This document shows positions 1 through 9,248 of a DNA stretch of 64,000 bases, one piece after another. The notes beneath the pieces are model-generated. The model searched no databases and was not told the DNA's origin. It worked only from the letters and a program-made list of their open reading frames with translations. The number at the start of each line of letters is the position of its first letter. The first letter of the stretch is position 1. This stretch comes from Candidatus Methylomicrobium oryzae (GTDB lineage Bacteria > Pseudomonadota > Gammaproteobacteria > Methylococcales > Methylomonadaceae), in assembly GCF_016745425.1 (NCBI RefSeq), contig NZ_JAERVK010000014.1:62001-126000 (forward strand). The letters are read 5' to 3'. Both the position numbers and the translations under genes were made by a program.

Positions 1-1
1 T

Positions 2-136
2 GAAGCAACGCTGACCTTCGTCCCTAAATTAATTATCATTGGGCTCGTACTGCTGATTGCCGGACCCTGGATGCTGCAATTGTTTCTCGATTATTTTCAA
101 GGCTTGATAAAGACGATTCCGCAATTGATTGGATAA
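2..136 (+). CDS. fliQ: FliQ, flagellar export gate subunit (3' end only)
   Basis: The window opens inside this gene, and only the last 44 codons and the stop at 134-136 are present. The visible residues contain the FliQ-type stretch EATLTFVPKL followed by a hydrophobic membrane segment with GPWML. FliQ is a small two-helix protein of the export gate (FliPQR) in the flagellar type III secretion apparatus. It lies 3 bases before fliR, as expected in the fliPQR-flhBA order. The identity rests on the C-terminal sequence plus synteny. Confidence 0.9.
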   Translation, partial: EATLTFVPKLIIIGLVLLIAGPWMLQLFLDYFQGLIKTIPQLIG

Positions 137-139
137 ACC

Positions 140-913
140 GTGGATTTTACCGAAGCCCAAATTTTGAATCAGGTTGCTTCATTTTTTTTGCCCATGATCC
201 GTATCGGCGCGATGTTTACGGCTGTTCCTTTGTTCAGTTTTCAGGCCGTACCGGCCCGGGCGCGGTTGATTCTTACGGCGGCGATGACGTTTGTCGTCAT
301 GCCGTTATTGCCTCGGGTTCCTGCTGTCGACATGCTGAGTTATGAAGGCATGCTGATTATCGCCCAACAAGTCGCTATCGGCCTGGTAATCGGTTTTATT
401 GTGCAGATGGTATTTTCTGCGCTTTCATTTGCGGGGCAAAGTGTCGCGTTGAGTATGGGGCTGGGATTCGCTTCCTTGGTAGACCCCCAAAATGGTCAGC
501 CGGCGCCGCTGATCTCCCAGCTTTATACGATGACCGGGACTTTGGTATTTCTCAGCCTGGATGGCCATTTGCTGTTGATCAAAATGTTGCTGGACAGTTT
601 TACCAGTTTGCCGATTGGACCTGACGGTCTTGCCAAGGCCGACCTTTGGGCGATCATTGCCTGGAGCAGCCGCATGTTTGCAGGGGGCGTATTATTGGCG
701 ATGCCTCTCATTGTCAGCTTGCTGCTGGTCAATATCGGTTTCGGGGTGGCGACGCGCGCCGCTCCGCAACTGAATATTTTTTCAGTGGGGTTTCCGGTAA
801 CGCTGATGTTGGGGCTGGCGTTGATCTGGCTGACTTTTCCCAATGTATTAGGGCAACTTTCCGGTCTTTTGACCGACGCCTATGAGCTGATCGAGCAGAT
901 GTTGCGGCTGTGA
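140..913 (+). CDS. fliR: FliR, flagellar export gate membrane protein
   Basis: This 257-residue protein is almost entirely hydrophobic, with about six membrane segments, as in the FliR/SctT family. It forms the export gate core with FliP and FliQ in the inner membrane at the base of the flagellum. The start is a GTG at 140, three bases after the fliQ stop, so the two genes are probably translationally coupled. The segment GLGFASLVDPQNGQ, in the middle of the protein, is typical of the family. Length and position before flhB agree with FliR, and there is no sign of damage. Confidence 0.95.
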   Translation: MDFTEAQILNQVASFFLPMIRIGAMFTAVPLFSFQAVPARARLILTAAMTFVVMPLLPRVPAVDMLSYEGMLIIAQQVAIGLVIGFIVQMVFSALSFAGQSVALSMGLGFASLVDPQNGQPAPLISQLYTMTGTLVFLSLDGHLLLIKMLLDSFTSLPIGPDGLAKADLWAIIAWSSRMFAGGVLLAMPLIVSLLLVNIGFGVATRAAPQLNIFSVGFPVTLMLGLALIWLTFPNVLGQLSGLLTDAYELIEQMLRL

Positions 914-941
914 GATTTATTGTCAGTGAAGATTGTGCGTC

Positions 942-2075
942 ATGGCTGAAGATTCAGATCAGGAAAAAACCGAAGAACCCACCAGTAAGCGTCTTGAAGA
1001 CGCCCGAAAACAAGGTCAGATCGCCCGTTCCCGCGAACTGAACACCTTCGCCATGCTGATAACCAGCGCCATTCTCCTGCTGATGACGGGAGAGCAAATG
1101 GGCAATGGATTGCTGAACATCATGCGGGAGCAGTTTCAACTCAAACGGGAAGCCATTTTCGATCCCTTAAGTTCCGTCATTCAGTTCAAGCAGGCCATGC
1201 TTGACGGTTTGTTGTTGATCGCTCCTTTTATTGCGGTGATGGTCGTCGTCGCCGTGATCTCTCCTTTGGCGCTGGGCGGATGGATTTTCAGTTGGGAATC
1301 GATTGCGCCCAAGCTGGAAAAGCTCGATCCGATCAAAGGCCTTGCCAGAATGTTTTCCCTGAGGGGATTGATTGAACTGCTCAAAGCCCTGTTGAAATTC
1401 CTATTGATCTTGGCTGTCGCTTTTTTATTGTATCGGCATTTCATCGGCGAACTGATCGGGTTGGGCGTGGAACCGGTCAATCAGTCCATCCTCCATGCGC
1501 TGCATATTGTGGCGATCTGCTTTCTCGTTCTCAGCGCTTCGTTGATCGTGGTGGTGATGATTGACGTGCCCTATCAGTTATGGGACCACAACCGCAAACT
1601 GAAAATGACGTTGCAGGAAATCAAGGATGAAATGAAGGAAACCGAAGGAAAGCCGGAAGTGAAGGGACGGCAGCGACGGATTCAGATGGAAATGGCGCAG
1701 AATCGGATGATGGCGGAAGTACCGAAAGCCGACGTGGTGGTTACCAACCCGACCCATTACGCCGTTGCTTTGAAGTATGACATGAATTCCAAGGGGGCGC
1801 CTATACTGGTAGCGAAAGGTACCGATTTAATGGCCGCCCAGATTCGCTCACTGGCGGTCGGCGCCAGCGTGCCCCTGGTCTCGGCTCCGCCTCTGGCAAG
1901 AGCGCTGTATTATTCGACCGACATCGACCGGGAGATACCGCAAGGACTTTATGTGGCGGTGGCACAGGTGCTGGCTTATGTTTATCAATTAAAAATGGCC
2001 AGGGAAAATCACTGGGACGAGCCCAGTCCTCCCGTCAATATTCAAGTCCCTGACGAGTTCAAACAAGATAGATAA
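942..2075 (+). CDS. flhB: FlhB, export-switch protein with NPTH autocleavage site
   Basis: FlhB sits in the inner membrane beside the export gate and switches export from rod/hook to filament substrates after cutting itself. The 377-residue protein starts MAEDSDQEKTEEPTSKR, the classic FlhB N-terminus, so the ATG at 942 is preferred to an upstream in-frame TTG at 933. Four hydrophobic segments are followed by a charged cytoplasmic domain carrying the autocleavage motif NPTH in VVVTNPTHYAVALKYD. It is followed two bases later by flhA. All key residues are present. Confidence 0.97.
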   Translation: MAEDSDQEKTEEPTSKRLEDARKQGQIARSRELNTFAMLITSAILLLMTGEQMGNGLLNIMREQFQLKREAIFDPLSSVIQFKQAMLDGLLLIAPFIAVMVVVAVISPLALGGWIFSWESIAPKLEKLDPIKGLARMFSLRGLIELLKALLKFLLILAVAFLLYRHFIGELIGLGVEPVNQSILHALHIVAICFLVLSASLIVVVMIDVPYQLWDHNRKLKMTLQEIKDEMKETEGKPEVKGRQRRIQMEMAQNRMMAEVPKADVVVTNPTHYAVALKYDMNSKGAPILVAKGTDLMAAQIRSLAVGASVPLVSAPPLARALYYSTDIDREIPQGLYVAVAQVLAYVYQLKMARENHWDEPSPPVNIQVPDEFKQDR

Positions 2076-2077
2076 GT

Positions 2078-4174
2078 ATGGAATTAAGTAAAATTACTTC
2101 GGCCGTCAAATTTTTAGGCAAGGCGGAGCTGGGGGCGCCGATCGTCATCATGATGATCCTGGCGATGATCATGTTGCCGTTGCCGGCGTTTTTGCTGGAT
2201 TTGCTGTTCACCTTCAACATCGCCTTCTCGTTGATCATTCTGCTGGTCGTCGTCTATACCCTCAAGCCGCTGGAGTTTGCGGCTTTCCCGACGGTGATTC
2301 TGTTGGCGACATTATTGCGCCTGGCGTTGAACGTGGCTTCGACCCGGATTGTATTACTGGAGGGACATAACGGCGGAGATGCGGCCGGTAAGGTGATCGA
2401 GGCCTTCGGCGCCTTCGTGATCGGCGGCAACTTTGCCGTAGGCCTCGTCGTTTTTTCCATTCTGGTCGTGATCAATTTCGTCGTCGTGACTAAAGGTGCA
2501 GGACGGGTCGCGGAAGTCGGCGCACGGTTTACGCTGGATGCGATGCCGGGCAAACAGATGGCGATCGATGCGGACCTGAATGCCGGTTTGATTACTCAGG
2601 ATGAAGCGCGTGCCCGCCGGGCCGAGGTTGCGACTGAAGCCGACTTTTACGGTTCGATGGACGGTGCCAGCAAATTCGTTCGCGGCGATGCGGTGGCGGG
2701 CATCCTCATTTTATTCATCAACATGATCGGCGGTATGGCGATCGGCGTCGGTCAGCACGGCATGAGCTTTGCCGATGCCGGGAAAATCTATACCTTATTG
2801 ACCATCGGCGACGGCTTGGTCGCCCAGATTCCTTCCTTGCTGCTCTCAACCGCTTCTGCGATCGTGGTGACCAAAGTCGGCAGCACCAGCCAGAATCTCG
2901 GCCAGCAAGTCAGCACGCAGCTTTTCGAAAATCCGAAAGCCTTGCTGATTACAGCAGGGGTCATCGCGGCGCTGGGCATCATTCCGGGCATGCCGAATCT
3001 TGTTTTTATTTTGCTGGCTTCGCTGCTGGCGGGTTCCGCTTATTTGATCGATAAACGGCGCAAGCAGGGCGAGATGGTGGATGAAAATTATCCGGTGGAT
3101 ATGTCGGCTCCCATTGTGCCCGAAGTGAAGGAATTGGGTTGGGATGATGTCATGCCGATCGATGTTGTAGGGCTGGAGGTCGGTTATCGGCTCATCCCCT
3201 TGGTCGATAAGAATCAGGGCGGGCAGTTGATGGCGCGAATCAAGGGCGTACGAAAAAAACTCTCGCAGGAGCTCGGCTTTTTGGTTCCGTCCGTTCATAT
3301 ACGCGATAATCTGGATTTAAATCCTACCGAGTACAGGATTTCATTGATGGGCGTTACGGTGGGGGAGGCCGAAATCATGCCTGAATTGGAAATGGCGATC
3401 AATCCGGGGCGCGTATTCGGAACATTGGAAGGCAAAGCCTGCCGCGATCCTTCTTTTGGACTGGAAGCGGTCTGGATAGAGCCGGCCCAGAAAAATTATG
3501 CACAAACATTGGGTTATACTGTTGTGGACCCCAGCACCGTGGTTGCTACGCATCTAAGCTATCTGCTTCAGGTTCATGCCCATAAATTGTTCGGCTACGA
3601 GGAAGCGCAGAAAGTCCTTGAAAACCTGGCGAAGACGGCGCCGAAGCTGGTCGATGATCTGGTGCCGAAAATTCTGCCTTTGGGGTTGGTTGTCAAGGTC
3701 CTGCAAAATTTGCTTCAGGAGCGCGTGCCCATCCGCGATATGCGCACGATTGCCGAAACTTTGGCGGAATACGGGGTCAAGAGTCAAGATCCCGACATCT
3801 TGACGTCAGCGGTTCGCGCTTCGTTAGGTCGATTGATCATCCATGAGATCAATGGGATACAGCAGGAATTGTCGGTCATGACCCTGGAGTACGATTTGGA
3901 ACAGTTATTGCATAAATCTTTGCAAACCGCAGGCGAACACGGTGCCGGCATCGAACCGGGTTTGGCGGAAAAAATGCACAGGTCGTTACAGGAAAATACG
4001 CAAAAAATGGAAATGGAAGGGCAAGCTCCAGTCTTGCTGGTCTCTTCCTACGTGCGTCCCTGGCTGGCCAGATTCGTCCGCCATTCGATTTCCGGCCTGC
4101 ACGTTCTGGCTTATAACGAAATACCGCCGGACCGGCAAATCAAAGTGGTTTCAACCATAGGGCGATGGACATGA
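2078..4174 (+). CDS. flhA: FlhA, flagellar export gate ring protein
   Basis: The 698-residue protein has eight predicted membrane segments in its first half and a large cytoplasmic domain in the second, the normal FlhA layout and length. The FHIPEP signature region RFTLDAMPGKQMAIDADLNA lies near residue 150. FlhA forms the nonameric ring that docks substrate-chaperone complexes. The ATG at 2078 lies two bases after the flhB stop. flhF follows after 16 bases, so the genes are likely co-transcribed. Confidence 0.97.
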   Translation: MELSKITSAVKFLGKAELGAPIVIMMILAMIMLPLPAFLLDLLFTFNIAFSLIILLVVVYTLKPLEFAAFPTVILLATLLRLALNVASTRIVLLEGHNGGDAAGKVIEAFGAFVIGGNFAVGLVVFSILVVINFVVVTKGAGRVAEVGARFTLDAMPGKQMAIDADLNAGLITQDEARARRAEVATEADFYGSMDGASKFVRGDAVAGILILFINMIGGMAIGVGQHGMSFADAGKIYTLLTIGDGLVAQIPSLLLSTASAIVVTKVGSTSQNLGQQVSTQLFENPKALLITAGVIAALGIIPGMPNLVFILLASLLAGSAYLIDKRRKQGEMVDENYPVDMSAPIVPEVKELGWDDVMPIDVVGLEVGYRLIPLVDKNQGGQLMARIKGVRKKLSQELGFLVPSVHIRDNLDLNPTEYRISLMGVTVGEAEIMPELEMAINPGRVFGTLEGKACRDPSFGLEAVWIEPAQKNYAQTLGYTVVDPSTVVATHLSYLLQVHAHKLFGYEEAQKVLENLAKTAPKLVDDLVPKILPLGLVVKVLQNLLQERVPIRDMRTIAETLAEYGVKSQDPDILTSAVRASLGRLIIHEINGIQQELSVMTLEYDLEQLLHKSLQTAGEHGAGIEPGLAEKMHRSLQENTQKMEMEGQAPVLLVSSYVRPWLARFVRHSISGLHVLAYNEIPPDRQIKVVSTIGRWT

Positions 4175-4190
4175 GAAATGAGGCAACGCT

Positions 4191-5603
4191 ATGAAAATAA
4201 AACGTTTTTTTGCGCCGGATATACGCCAGGCGATGCGTATGGTCAAAGAAGAATTGGGTGCGGACGCAGTGATCATGTCGAACAAATCCGTTGACGGCGG
4301 CATTGAAATTGTTGCGGCCCGTGATTTTGACGAACAATTGATTCAAAGCAAGCTGGTGGAGCAATCCGGCGAGCCGTTACCGACGGCATCGAATAGAGCG
4401 GCTCCTCCTCGTCAAGCGCCGGGTTTGCAGGCCGAAATGAATCGTTCCGAGAGCTTGAGTAACGATGAAAAAAGAAGCCGCGGAGGCATGATGCCGAATC
4501 ACATTCCGCGGGCCGCGGCTGATCAGTTTGTCGGCTATGCTGAAAAAATGCAGTTCCGCAGTCAAGAAAACGCGTTGCCGGTAAAAGAAACTAAACCGGC
4601 TCCGGCTGCTGTCGTTCGTCCTTTTGAAAAAGAAAATCCGGTCGAAAAAGCCAAGACGGCGGAAACGAAGCACCCCACCACTCTCTCGGATAAACTGCTG
4701 CTGGAAATGTGCAGGGATCTTAAGTCCTTGAAAGCCGCTTTCGACAACAAAATGGTAGACACAGGCGTTGCAAATCTTGCACAAGCTAATCCGATCCGGG
4801 CTCATCTGTTACAGCAATTGGCCAAGATGGGCATTTCCAAAAAAACGAGCATGAACGTCGCCAATCAACTGAACAGTTATGCCAATATCGATTTGGCTTT
4901 TGCAGAAGCTCAGGAATTGATGGCGGAAATGCTGCCCATCGCCCAAGACAACCTATTGGACATAGGCGGAGTCGTGGCGCTGATTGGCCCTACCGGTGTC
5001 GGCAAAACAACGACCATCGCCAAGTTGGCCGCCAAATTCATTCTGAAGCATGGCCCGTCGCAGGTCGCCCTGATCACTACCGATAATTATCGAATCGGCG
5101 CTCACGAGCAGATCAATACATACGGCCGTATTCTCGGTGTGCCGGTTCGGGTGGCGTCCAACAGCGAGGAATTACGGAACCTTATCCTCGGCCTGGCCGA
5201 TAAGCGCCTGATTCTGATCGATACGGCCGGCATGAGCCAGCGGGATATGAAGCTGGTAGAGCAGATCAATATGCTGCGGCAAAGCGTTTTCTCGATTAAA
5301 GCTTATCTCGTGATGTCGGCCGCATCCGAATACAGGGTTATGAATGAAATCATTAATGCCTTCCGGTTTTTTGAGCCGCAGGCCTGTATCCTGACTAAGC
5401 TCGACGAGGCCGTTACCGCCGGTCCGGGGCTTTCCGCGCTGATAGAGCAAAATCTGCCGGTATCGTTTATCACGAATGGACAGCGCGTTCCCGAAGATAT
5501 GTTTGTCCCTGTGGCCAGAGCGCTTATCGGCCAATGTGCAGCCGAATCGAAAGCGGATAACAGCCTCGGCGATTTTGAAAATTACGAAATGTTTGTGGCA
5601 TAA
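4191..5603 (+). CDS. flhF: FlhF, SRP-type GTPase that places the polar flagellum
   Basis: FlhF is a signal-recognition-particle-like GTPase that recruits the first flagellar components to the cell pole. Residues 1-60 form the B domain start (MKIKRFFAPDIRQAMRMVKE). A long low-conservation linker follows to about residue 170, then the NG GTPase domain with the P-loop GPTGVGKTTT and the switch motif DTAGMSQRD. The length (470) is normal for gammaproteobacteria. A GAGG ribosome site sits 7 bases before the ATG. flhG follows directly, the usual pairing that restricts number and site of flagella. Confidence 0.96.
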   Translation: MKIKRFFAPDIRQAMRMVKEELGADAVIMSNKSVDGGIEIVAARDFDEQLIQSKLVEQSGEPLPTASNRAAPPRQAPGLQAEMNRSESLSNDEKRSRGGMMPNHIPRAAADQFVGYAEKMQFRSQENALPVKETKPAPAAVVRPFEKENPVEKAKTAETKHPTTLSDKLLLEMCRDLKSLKAAFDNKMVDTGVANLAQANPIRAHLLQQLAKMGISKKTSMNVANQLNSYANIDLAFAEAQELMAEMLPIAQDNLLDIGGVVALIGPTGVGKTTTIAKLAAKFILKHGPSQVALITTDNYRIGAHEQINTYGRILGVPVRVASNSEELRNLILGLADKRLILIDTAGMSQRDMKLVEQINMLRQSVFSIKAYLVMSAASEYRVMNEIINAFRFFEPQACILTKLDEAVTAGPGLSALIEQNLPVSFITNGQRVPEDMFVPVARALIGQCAAESKADNSLGDFENYEMFVA

Positions 5604-5607
5604 AATC

Positions 5608-6480
5608 ATGCAGCAGCATCATGATCAAGCTCAAGGGATTAGAAATATGAAAAGCGTTAAGCCAGTCAAGGTCATTGCGGTCGCCAGCGGAAAGGGAGGG
5701 GTAGGTAAAACCAATGTGTCGGTGAATGTTGCGGTTGCTCTTGCTAAAAAAGGCCGCCGCGTTGCCTTGCTCGACGCCGATATGGGACTGGCCAACGTCG
5801 ATATTTTGCTGGGCATTTACCCGAAATTCAATCTGGCTCATGTTCTGTCCGGAGAGAAATCTATGAATGAGATCATGGTGGAAGGTCCGTTGGGCTTGAA
5901 GGTCATCCCGGGATCTTCCGGTATTCAGAAGATGTCGGAGCTTACCACCATGGAACAGGCCGCGCTGATCCGGGCGTTCAGCGAAATCGATCAGGAGATA
6001 GATGTTCTGATCGTGGATACCGCGGCCGGAATTTCAGCGAGCGTGGTAAACTTTGTGCGCGCCTGCCAGGAGGTCATGGTGGTGATTTGCGATGAACCTA
6101 CCTCTCTAACCGATGCCTATGCATTTATCAAGCTGCTGAATAGAGACTATACAGTCAGTGATTTTAATGTCATCGCCAACATGGTCCAAACCGCGGAGCA
6201 AGGCAGAAAGTTATTTCAAAAATTATGTAAAGTTACCGACGCCTACCTGGACGTTAACCTGCAGTTTATCGGCAGCATACCCTACGACTTGAGCTTGCGT
6301 AAATCGGTCCAGCAGCAAAGCCCCGTTGTATTGGAATACCCCAAGAGCGACATCTCCCTGGCAATCACGGAGATCGCCGAAAAAATCGATTCCTTGCCGG
6401 TAAAATATCAGGCAGGCGGCTATCTCGAATTTTTCATTGAACGAATGGTTCAATACAGTTCCCATGAGGATTATGTATGA
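5608..6480 (+). CDS. flhG: FlhG (FleN/YlxH), MinD-like ATPase controlling flagellar number
   Basis: This 290-residue P-loop ATPase of the ParA/MinD family has the deviant Walker A motif SGKGGVGKTN near residue 30. FlhG counteracts FlhF, and in Pseudomonas it also inhibits FleQ, which limits flagellar number. The ATG at 5608 gives MQQHHDQAQGIRNM, matching the conserved DQA-GLR activation helix that stimulates the FlhF GTPase, so it is preferred over the longer frame reaching back into flhF. The stop overlaps the fliA start by 4 bases. Confidence 0.94.
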   Translation: MQQHHDQAQGIRNMKSVKPVKVIAVASGKGGVGKTNVSVNVAVALAKKGRRVALLDADMGLANVDILLGIYPKFNLAHVLSGEKSMNEIMVEGPLGLKVIPGSSGIQKMSELTTMEQAALIRAFSEIDQEIDVLIVDTAAGISASVVNFVRACQEVMVVICDEPTSLTDAYAFIKLLNRDYTVSDFNVIANMVQTAEQGRKLFQKLCKVTDAYLDVNLQFIGSIPYDLSLRKSVQQQSPVVLEYPKSDISLAITEIAEKIDSLPVKYQAGGYLEFFIERMVQYSSHEDYV

Positions 6481-7211
6481 GCGGAGTAGCGATGTACAGT
6501 GCGGTTCAGACCGGCGGCATTGATCAGCACGTCATGCAATATGCGCCGCTCGTCAGGCGAATCGCCCAGCACTTGTTGAACCGATTGACCGATGCTGTGC
6601 AGCTTGATGATCTGGTTCAGGCCGGGATGCTGGGATTGTTGGACGCCATCAAAAACTACGACATCGGCCAAGGCGCCAGTTTTGAAACCTATGCCGGGAT
6701 ACGTATTCGCGGAGCGATGCTGGATGAGGTGAGGCGTTCCGACTGGACGCCGCGTTCGGTGCATAAAAAATGGCGACTGGTGACAGACGCTATTCGTATG
6801 ATTGAAAATAAGACGGGACAGGAAGCAAGGGCGGAGGATATTGCCGAATTTTTAGGGATCTCTCTCGAAGAATATCATCGCATACTTGAAGATTCCAGTA
6901 GCTGCCGCATTTTCAGTATCGAAGAATTGTCAGAGTCCGGCGATCATTATCTTGACGAAGCGGCGAATTTTGCCGAGGCACCCTTTGAGGATGTGAGCCG
7001 GGAGGGGCTGCAAAAGGCCCTGGCTGAAGCAATCTCGGGACTTCCAGAGCGTGAACGGCTCGTGTTGTCGCTCTATTATGGCGAAGAGCTGAATCTGCGC
7101 GAGATTGGGGAGGTGTTAAATGTCAGCGAATCGAGGGTGAGCCAGATCAGTTCGCAAGCGGTGTTGAGATTGCGTTCCAGAATGAAAGGCTGGTTGGAAC
7201 AGAGTAGGTAA
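6477..7211 (+). CDS. fliA: FliA, flagellar sigma-28 factor
   Basis: The 244-residue sigma factor contains region 2 (LDDLVQAGMLGLLDAIKNYD) and a C-terminal region 4 helix-turn-helix (LNLREIGEVLNVSESRVSQI). Sigma-28 directs late flagellar and chemotaxis promoters and is held inactive by FlgM, encoded here at 39196. The start ATG overlaps the flhG stop (ATGA), so the two are translationally coupled. Length and order after flhFG are typical. A hairpin with arms GTGGAA/TTCCAC lies downstream at 7289-7306. Confidence 0.96.
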   Translation: MSGVAMYSAVQTGGIDQHVMQYAPLVRRIAQHLLNRLTDAVQLDDLVQAGMLGLLDAIKNYDIGQGASFETYAGIRIRGAMLDEVRRSDWTPRSVHKKWRLVTDAIRMIENKTGQEARAEDIAEFLGISLEEYHRILEDSSSCRIFSIEELSESGDHYLDEAANFAEAPFEDVSREGLQKALAEAISGLPERERLVLSLYYGEELNLREIGEVLNVSESRVSQISSQAVLRLRSRMKGWLEQSR

Positions 7212-7389
7212 AATTTTTTTGCGTTATAATGTTTTGTCCCGGTGTCTTCCTGTCGGCTTTATTTGGATGATAATAGAGCGGATGGACAGTGGAAAATTCA
7301 TTCCACCACAGCCTGTAAGACATGAACAAGAAACTGTAAAATCCGGAAAAAGCATTCGGCTCACTCTCTTCATGAAACGAAATTGATCG

Positions 7390-7776
7390 ATGACTAGTTT
7401 GTTTTTGATCGTCCTTGCCCATGTTACGGTAACGGTCGTGGTTATGCTGTTATGGTTGGCGCGTACTTATACGAAACTGAAGGGCGAATTGCAGGTATTG
7501 CAAAATATTGTTCAAAAAAACGATCAATATTTAGCCGGCTTGAGTTCGTCCGCATTGGCGGCGGATAGCCGGCTGGCGTTTATCGATGAGCAATTGAAAG
7601 GGTTATCGGCAAAGCTTTCGGCTTTTCAGCAAAATGAGCAATCGGCAAATCCCTATAACGCCATCATTCAGAAAATTCGCCATGGCGCGAGTGTGGAAGA
7701 GCTGATGCGCGATTGTAGCTTGTGCAGGGACGAAGCCGTATTACTGATGCGCCTGCACGGATCAGGGCCGGGCTGA
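7390..7776 (+). CDS. DUF2802 small membrane-anchored protein
   Basis: The 128-residue protein has one N-terminal membrane helix (residues 4-24), a predicted coiled coil (about 27-85) and a short C-terminal segment ending near the family-like EAVLLMRLHG. This matches the DUF2802 family, which is found in gammaproteobacterial flagellar/chemotaxis clusters (for example beside cheW in Pseudomonas). Its molecular role is unknown. The 178-base gap after fliA has no other gene. It converges on the CheZ-like gene at 7817. Confidence 0.75.
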   Translation: MTSLFLIVLAHVTVTVVVMLLWLARTYTKLKGELQVLQNIVQKNDQYLAGLSSSALAADSRLAFIDEQLKGLSAKLSAFQQNEQSANPYNAIIQKIRHGASVEELMRDCSLCRDEAVLLMRLHGSGPG

Positions 7777-7816
7777 AGTTATTCTGTGTTCGGAACGAAG
7801 GAAGTTTTTGTCAGAC

Positions 7817-8353
7817 TCAGAAGAGTTCTATATTGTCCGACTCGTTTTCCTGGAAGGCGGTCTTTGCGGCAATTGCTTCATCGACCGATTTGCCTTGAAG
7901 AATAGCGTCAAACATCACTTTTTCGGATTCCATTGTAAATCTGGATCTTATCTCTCCTTGAAGCTCTCGCCATGCATCAGGATTATAGAGGCGTTCCGGA
8001 CTTCCAACAAGATGGGACAATCCTCTTAAGTTTGATGTGACATGATACAGGCACTGCTGCATGCGGTCGTAAAACTGAAACGCAACGATGGCTGCTTGAA
8101 TCTTTTCCTGAGTCTTCGAACAGCAAGCTAAAGCCTGTTCCCTCTCATTGGAATCCACAAGGGCCAAAAGATGCTGGTTCATCGCCTGCATACTTTCTAC
8201 AATTTCGGTAAACGAGTCGGTCAGTGTATCGACTGCCAAGTCGCTTTCCTGCATGATCACGTCTACCTGCGCGGCTGACAATGTCAACAATTTGACGGTT
8301 TCTCGGACCTGGCTCCAATCAAGATCGGGTTTTTTCGAATCGGAATGAGTCAA
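7817..8353 (-). CDS. CheZ-like all-helical protein, candidate CheY-P phosphatase
   Basis: The 178-residue, largely helical protein has no membrane segment. Residues 93-100 read QFYDRMQQ and place D96 and Q100 in the DxxxQ spacing of the CheZ catalytic pair (D143/Q147 in E. coli). The C-terminus ends in an acidic, hydrophobic tail (SDNIELF), reminiscent of the CheZ peptide that docks on CheY. No other cheZ is seen in the window, and a cheY lies just upstream on the other strand. The start is a TTG at 8353, preceded by GGTGA and directly by an in-frame stop. Overall similarity to CheZ is weak, so the function is inferred. Confidence 0.5.
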   Translation of the reverse strand: MTHSDSKKPDLDWSQVRETVKLLTLSAAQVDVIMQESDLAVDTLTDSFTEIVESMQAMNQHLLALVDSNEREQALACCSKTQEKIQAAIVAFQFYDRMQQCLYHVTSNLRGLSHLVGSPERLYNPDAWRELQGEIRSRFTMESEKVMFDAILQGKSVDEAIAAKTAFQENESDNIELF

Positions 8354-8858
8354 TTATTTCACCATGCAAGAATAAACTGCCAAATAAGGGTTACAAAATC
8401 GCCAAAATTTTTTTCGATCGGTGAAAAACATTAGACATTTTCATATTCCGAGCTAAAAATGAGGTGTCTAATTCTACATAAGAAATGTAGTGCCGGCAAA
8501 TTACACAGGATAAGCAGGATAGTGTCCTCTCAATAAAAATCGTGAGTGCCCGGAAGGCCGGAAGAAGGCGTTTATTCCGGACTTAATCTTTTGGATTTGA
8601 GAAGCCGTTATCATTATCTGGATGTGAAAGATGCCGGGAAGGCATTTTACCCATGCCAATTTATCCGTTTTTGCTATTATTATAGAGTGCGAGCAGGGAA
8701 GGAAATGCTTTAAAAGCTTGATTGGCTTGAGTCGCTTGGCGTTTTTGAGGTCTTTTTTCTTCCTTTTAGTCAAAATAGTGCTTAGCTGATTTCCTATTGA
8801 TTTTGCCTAATTTTGTTGAGCACGTGGAAATTTATAGCTCTTGTTTTTTGGAACAACG
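8354..8858. other. Intergenic region between the CheZ-like gene and cheY
   Basis: These 505 AT-rich bases separate two divergent genes and must hold both promoters. A TATTAT/TATAGA-rich stretch (8675-8686) followed by the conserved block at 8687-8702 is the likeliest control region for the downstream cheY. A 90-codon minus-strand frame at 8501-8773 is not convincing as a gene: it is lysine-rich, has no clear ribosome site and resembles nothing I know. Confidence 0.5.
8687..8702 (+). repeat. Conserved 16-base block, copy 1 (upstream of cheY)
   Basis: The block gtgcgagcagggaagg recurs with one mismatch at 23931-23946, upstream of a cheW gene. Both copies lie on the same strand, 100-200 bases before a chemotaxis gene and just after a promoter-like AT-rich element, so they would fall in the 5' leader. 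This suggests a shared leader or operator element of unknown function. Confidence 0.45.
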
Positions 8859-9248
8859 ATGGACTTAACGAACGAATTACTTCAGAACAAAATCTTGGTT
8901 GTCGATGACGCCTTATCTATGCGCAGCATGACCAAAGCAGTTTTACGAGATGCTGGTTTTGCACACGTTTTTGATGTGCCCGATGGAGAAGAAGCGCTCA
9001 AATTGATGAAAAGGATAAAAGTTAATCTGGTAGTTTGTGATTGGAACATGCCGGGAATGAGCGGCCTGGATTTGTTCAAAGCTGTAAAGGCAGAGCCTAA
9101 ATTGTCAGGTACGCCTTTTATTATGCTCACTTCGTCGTCAGAAGGCAGCAAAGTCAAAGAAGCTATCGAGGCAGGCATAACGGCTTATATTATAAAACCT
9201 TATAAACCTGCTGATTTAATAAAGAAAATTGGCACTATGCTATCGTGA
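8859..9248 (+). CDS. cheY: CheY-like single-domain response regulator
   Basis: The 129-residue receiver domain has no output domain. It carries the acidic pair VVDD, the phospho-acceptor Asp in CDWNMPG, the LTSS threonine/serine and the lysine in IIKPYKP. These are the residues needed to accept phosphate from CheA and bind the FliM switch. The ATG at 8859 is used rather than an in-frame TTG at 8841. It stands alone, and a second CheY at 17927 heads the cheA operon, so the two may have different targets. The conserved block at 8687 lies in its probable leader. Confidence 0.85.
   Translation: MDLTNELLQNKILVVDDALSMRSMTKAVLRDAGFAHVFDVPDGEEALKLMKRIKVNLVVCDWNMPGMSGLDLFKAVKAEPKLSGTPFIMLTSSSEGSKVKEAIEAGITAYIIKPYKPADLIKKIGTMLS

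Noticed and set aside
8501-8773. A 90-codon minus-strand frame in the cheY upstream region
   Set aside because: Lysine-rich, no convincing ribosome site, no recognisable fold, and it overlaps the likely promoter and leader of cheY.
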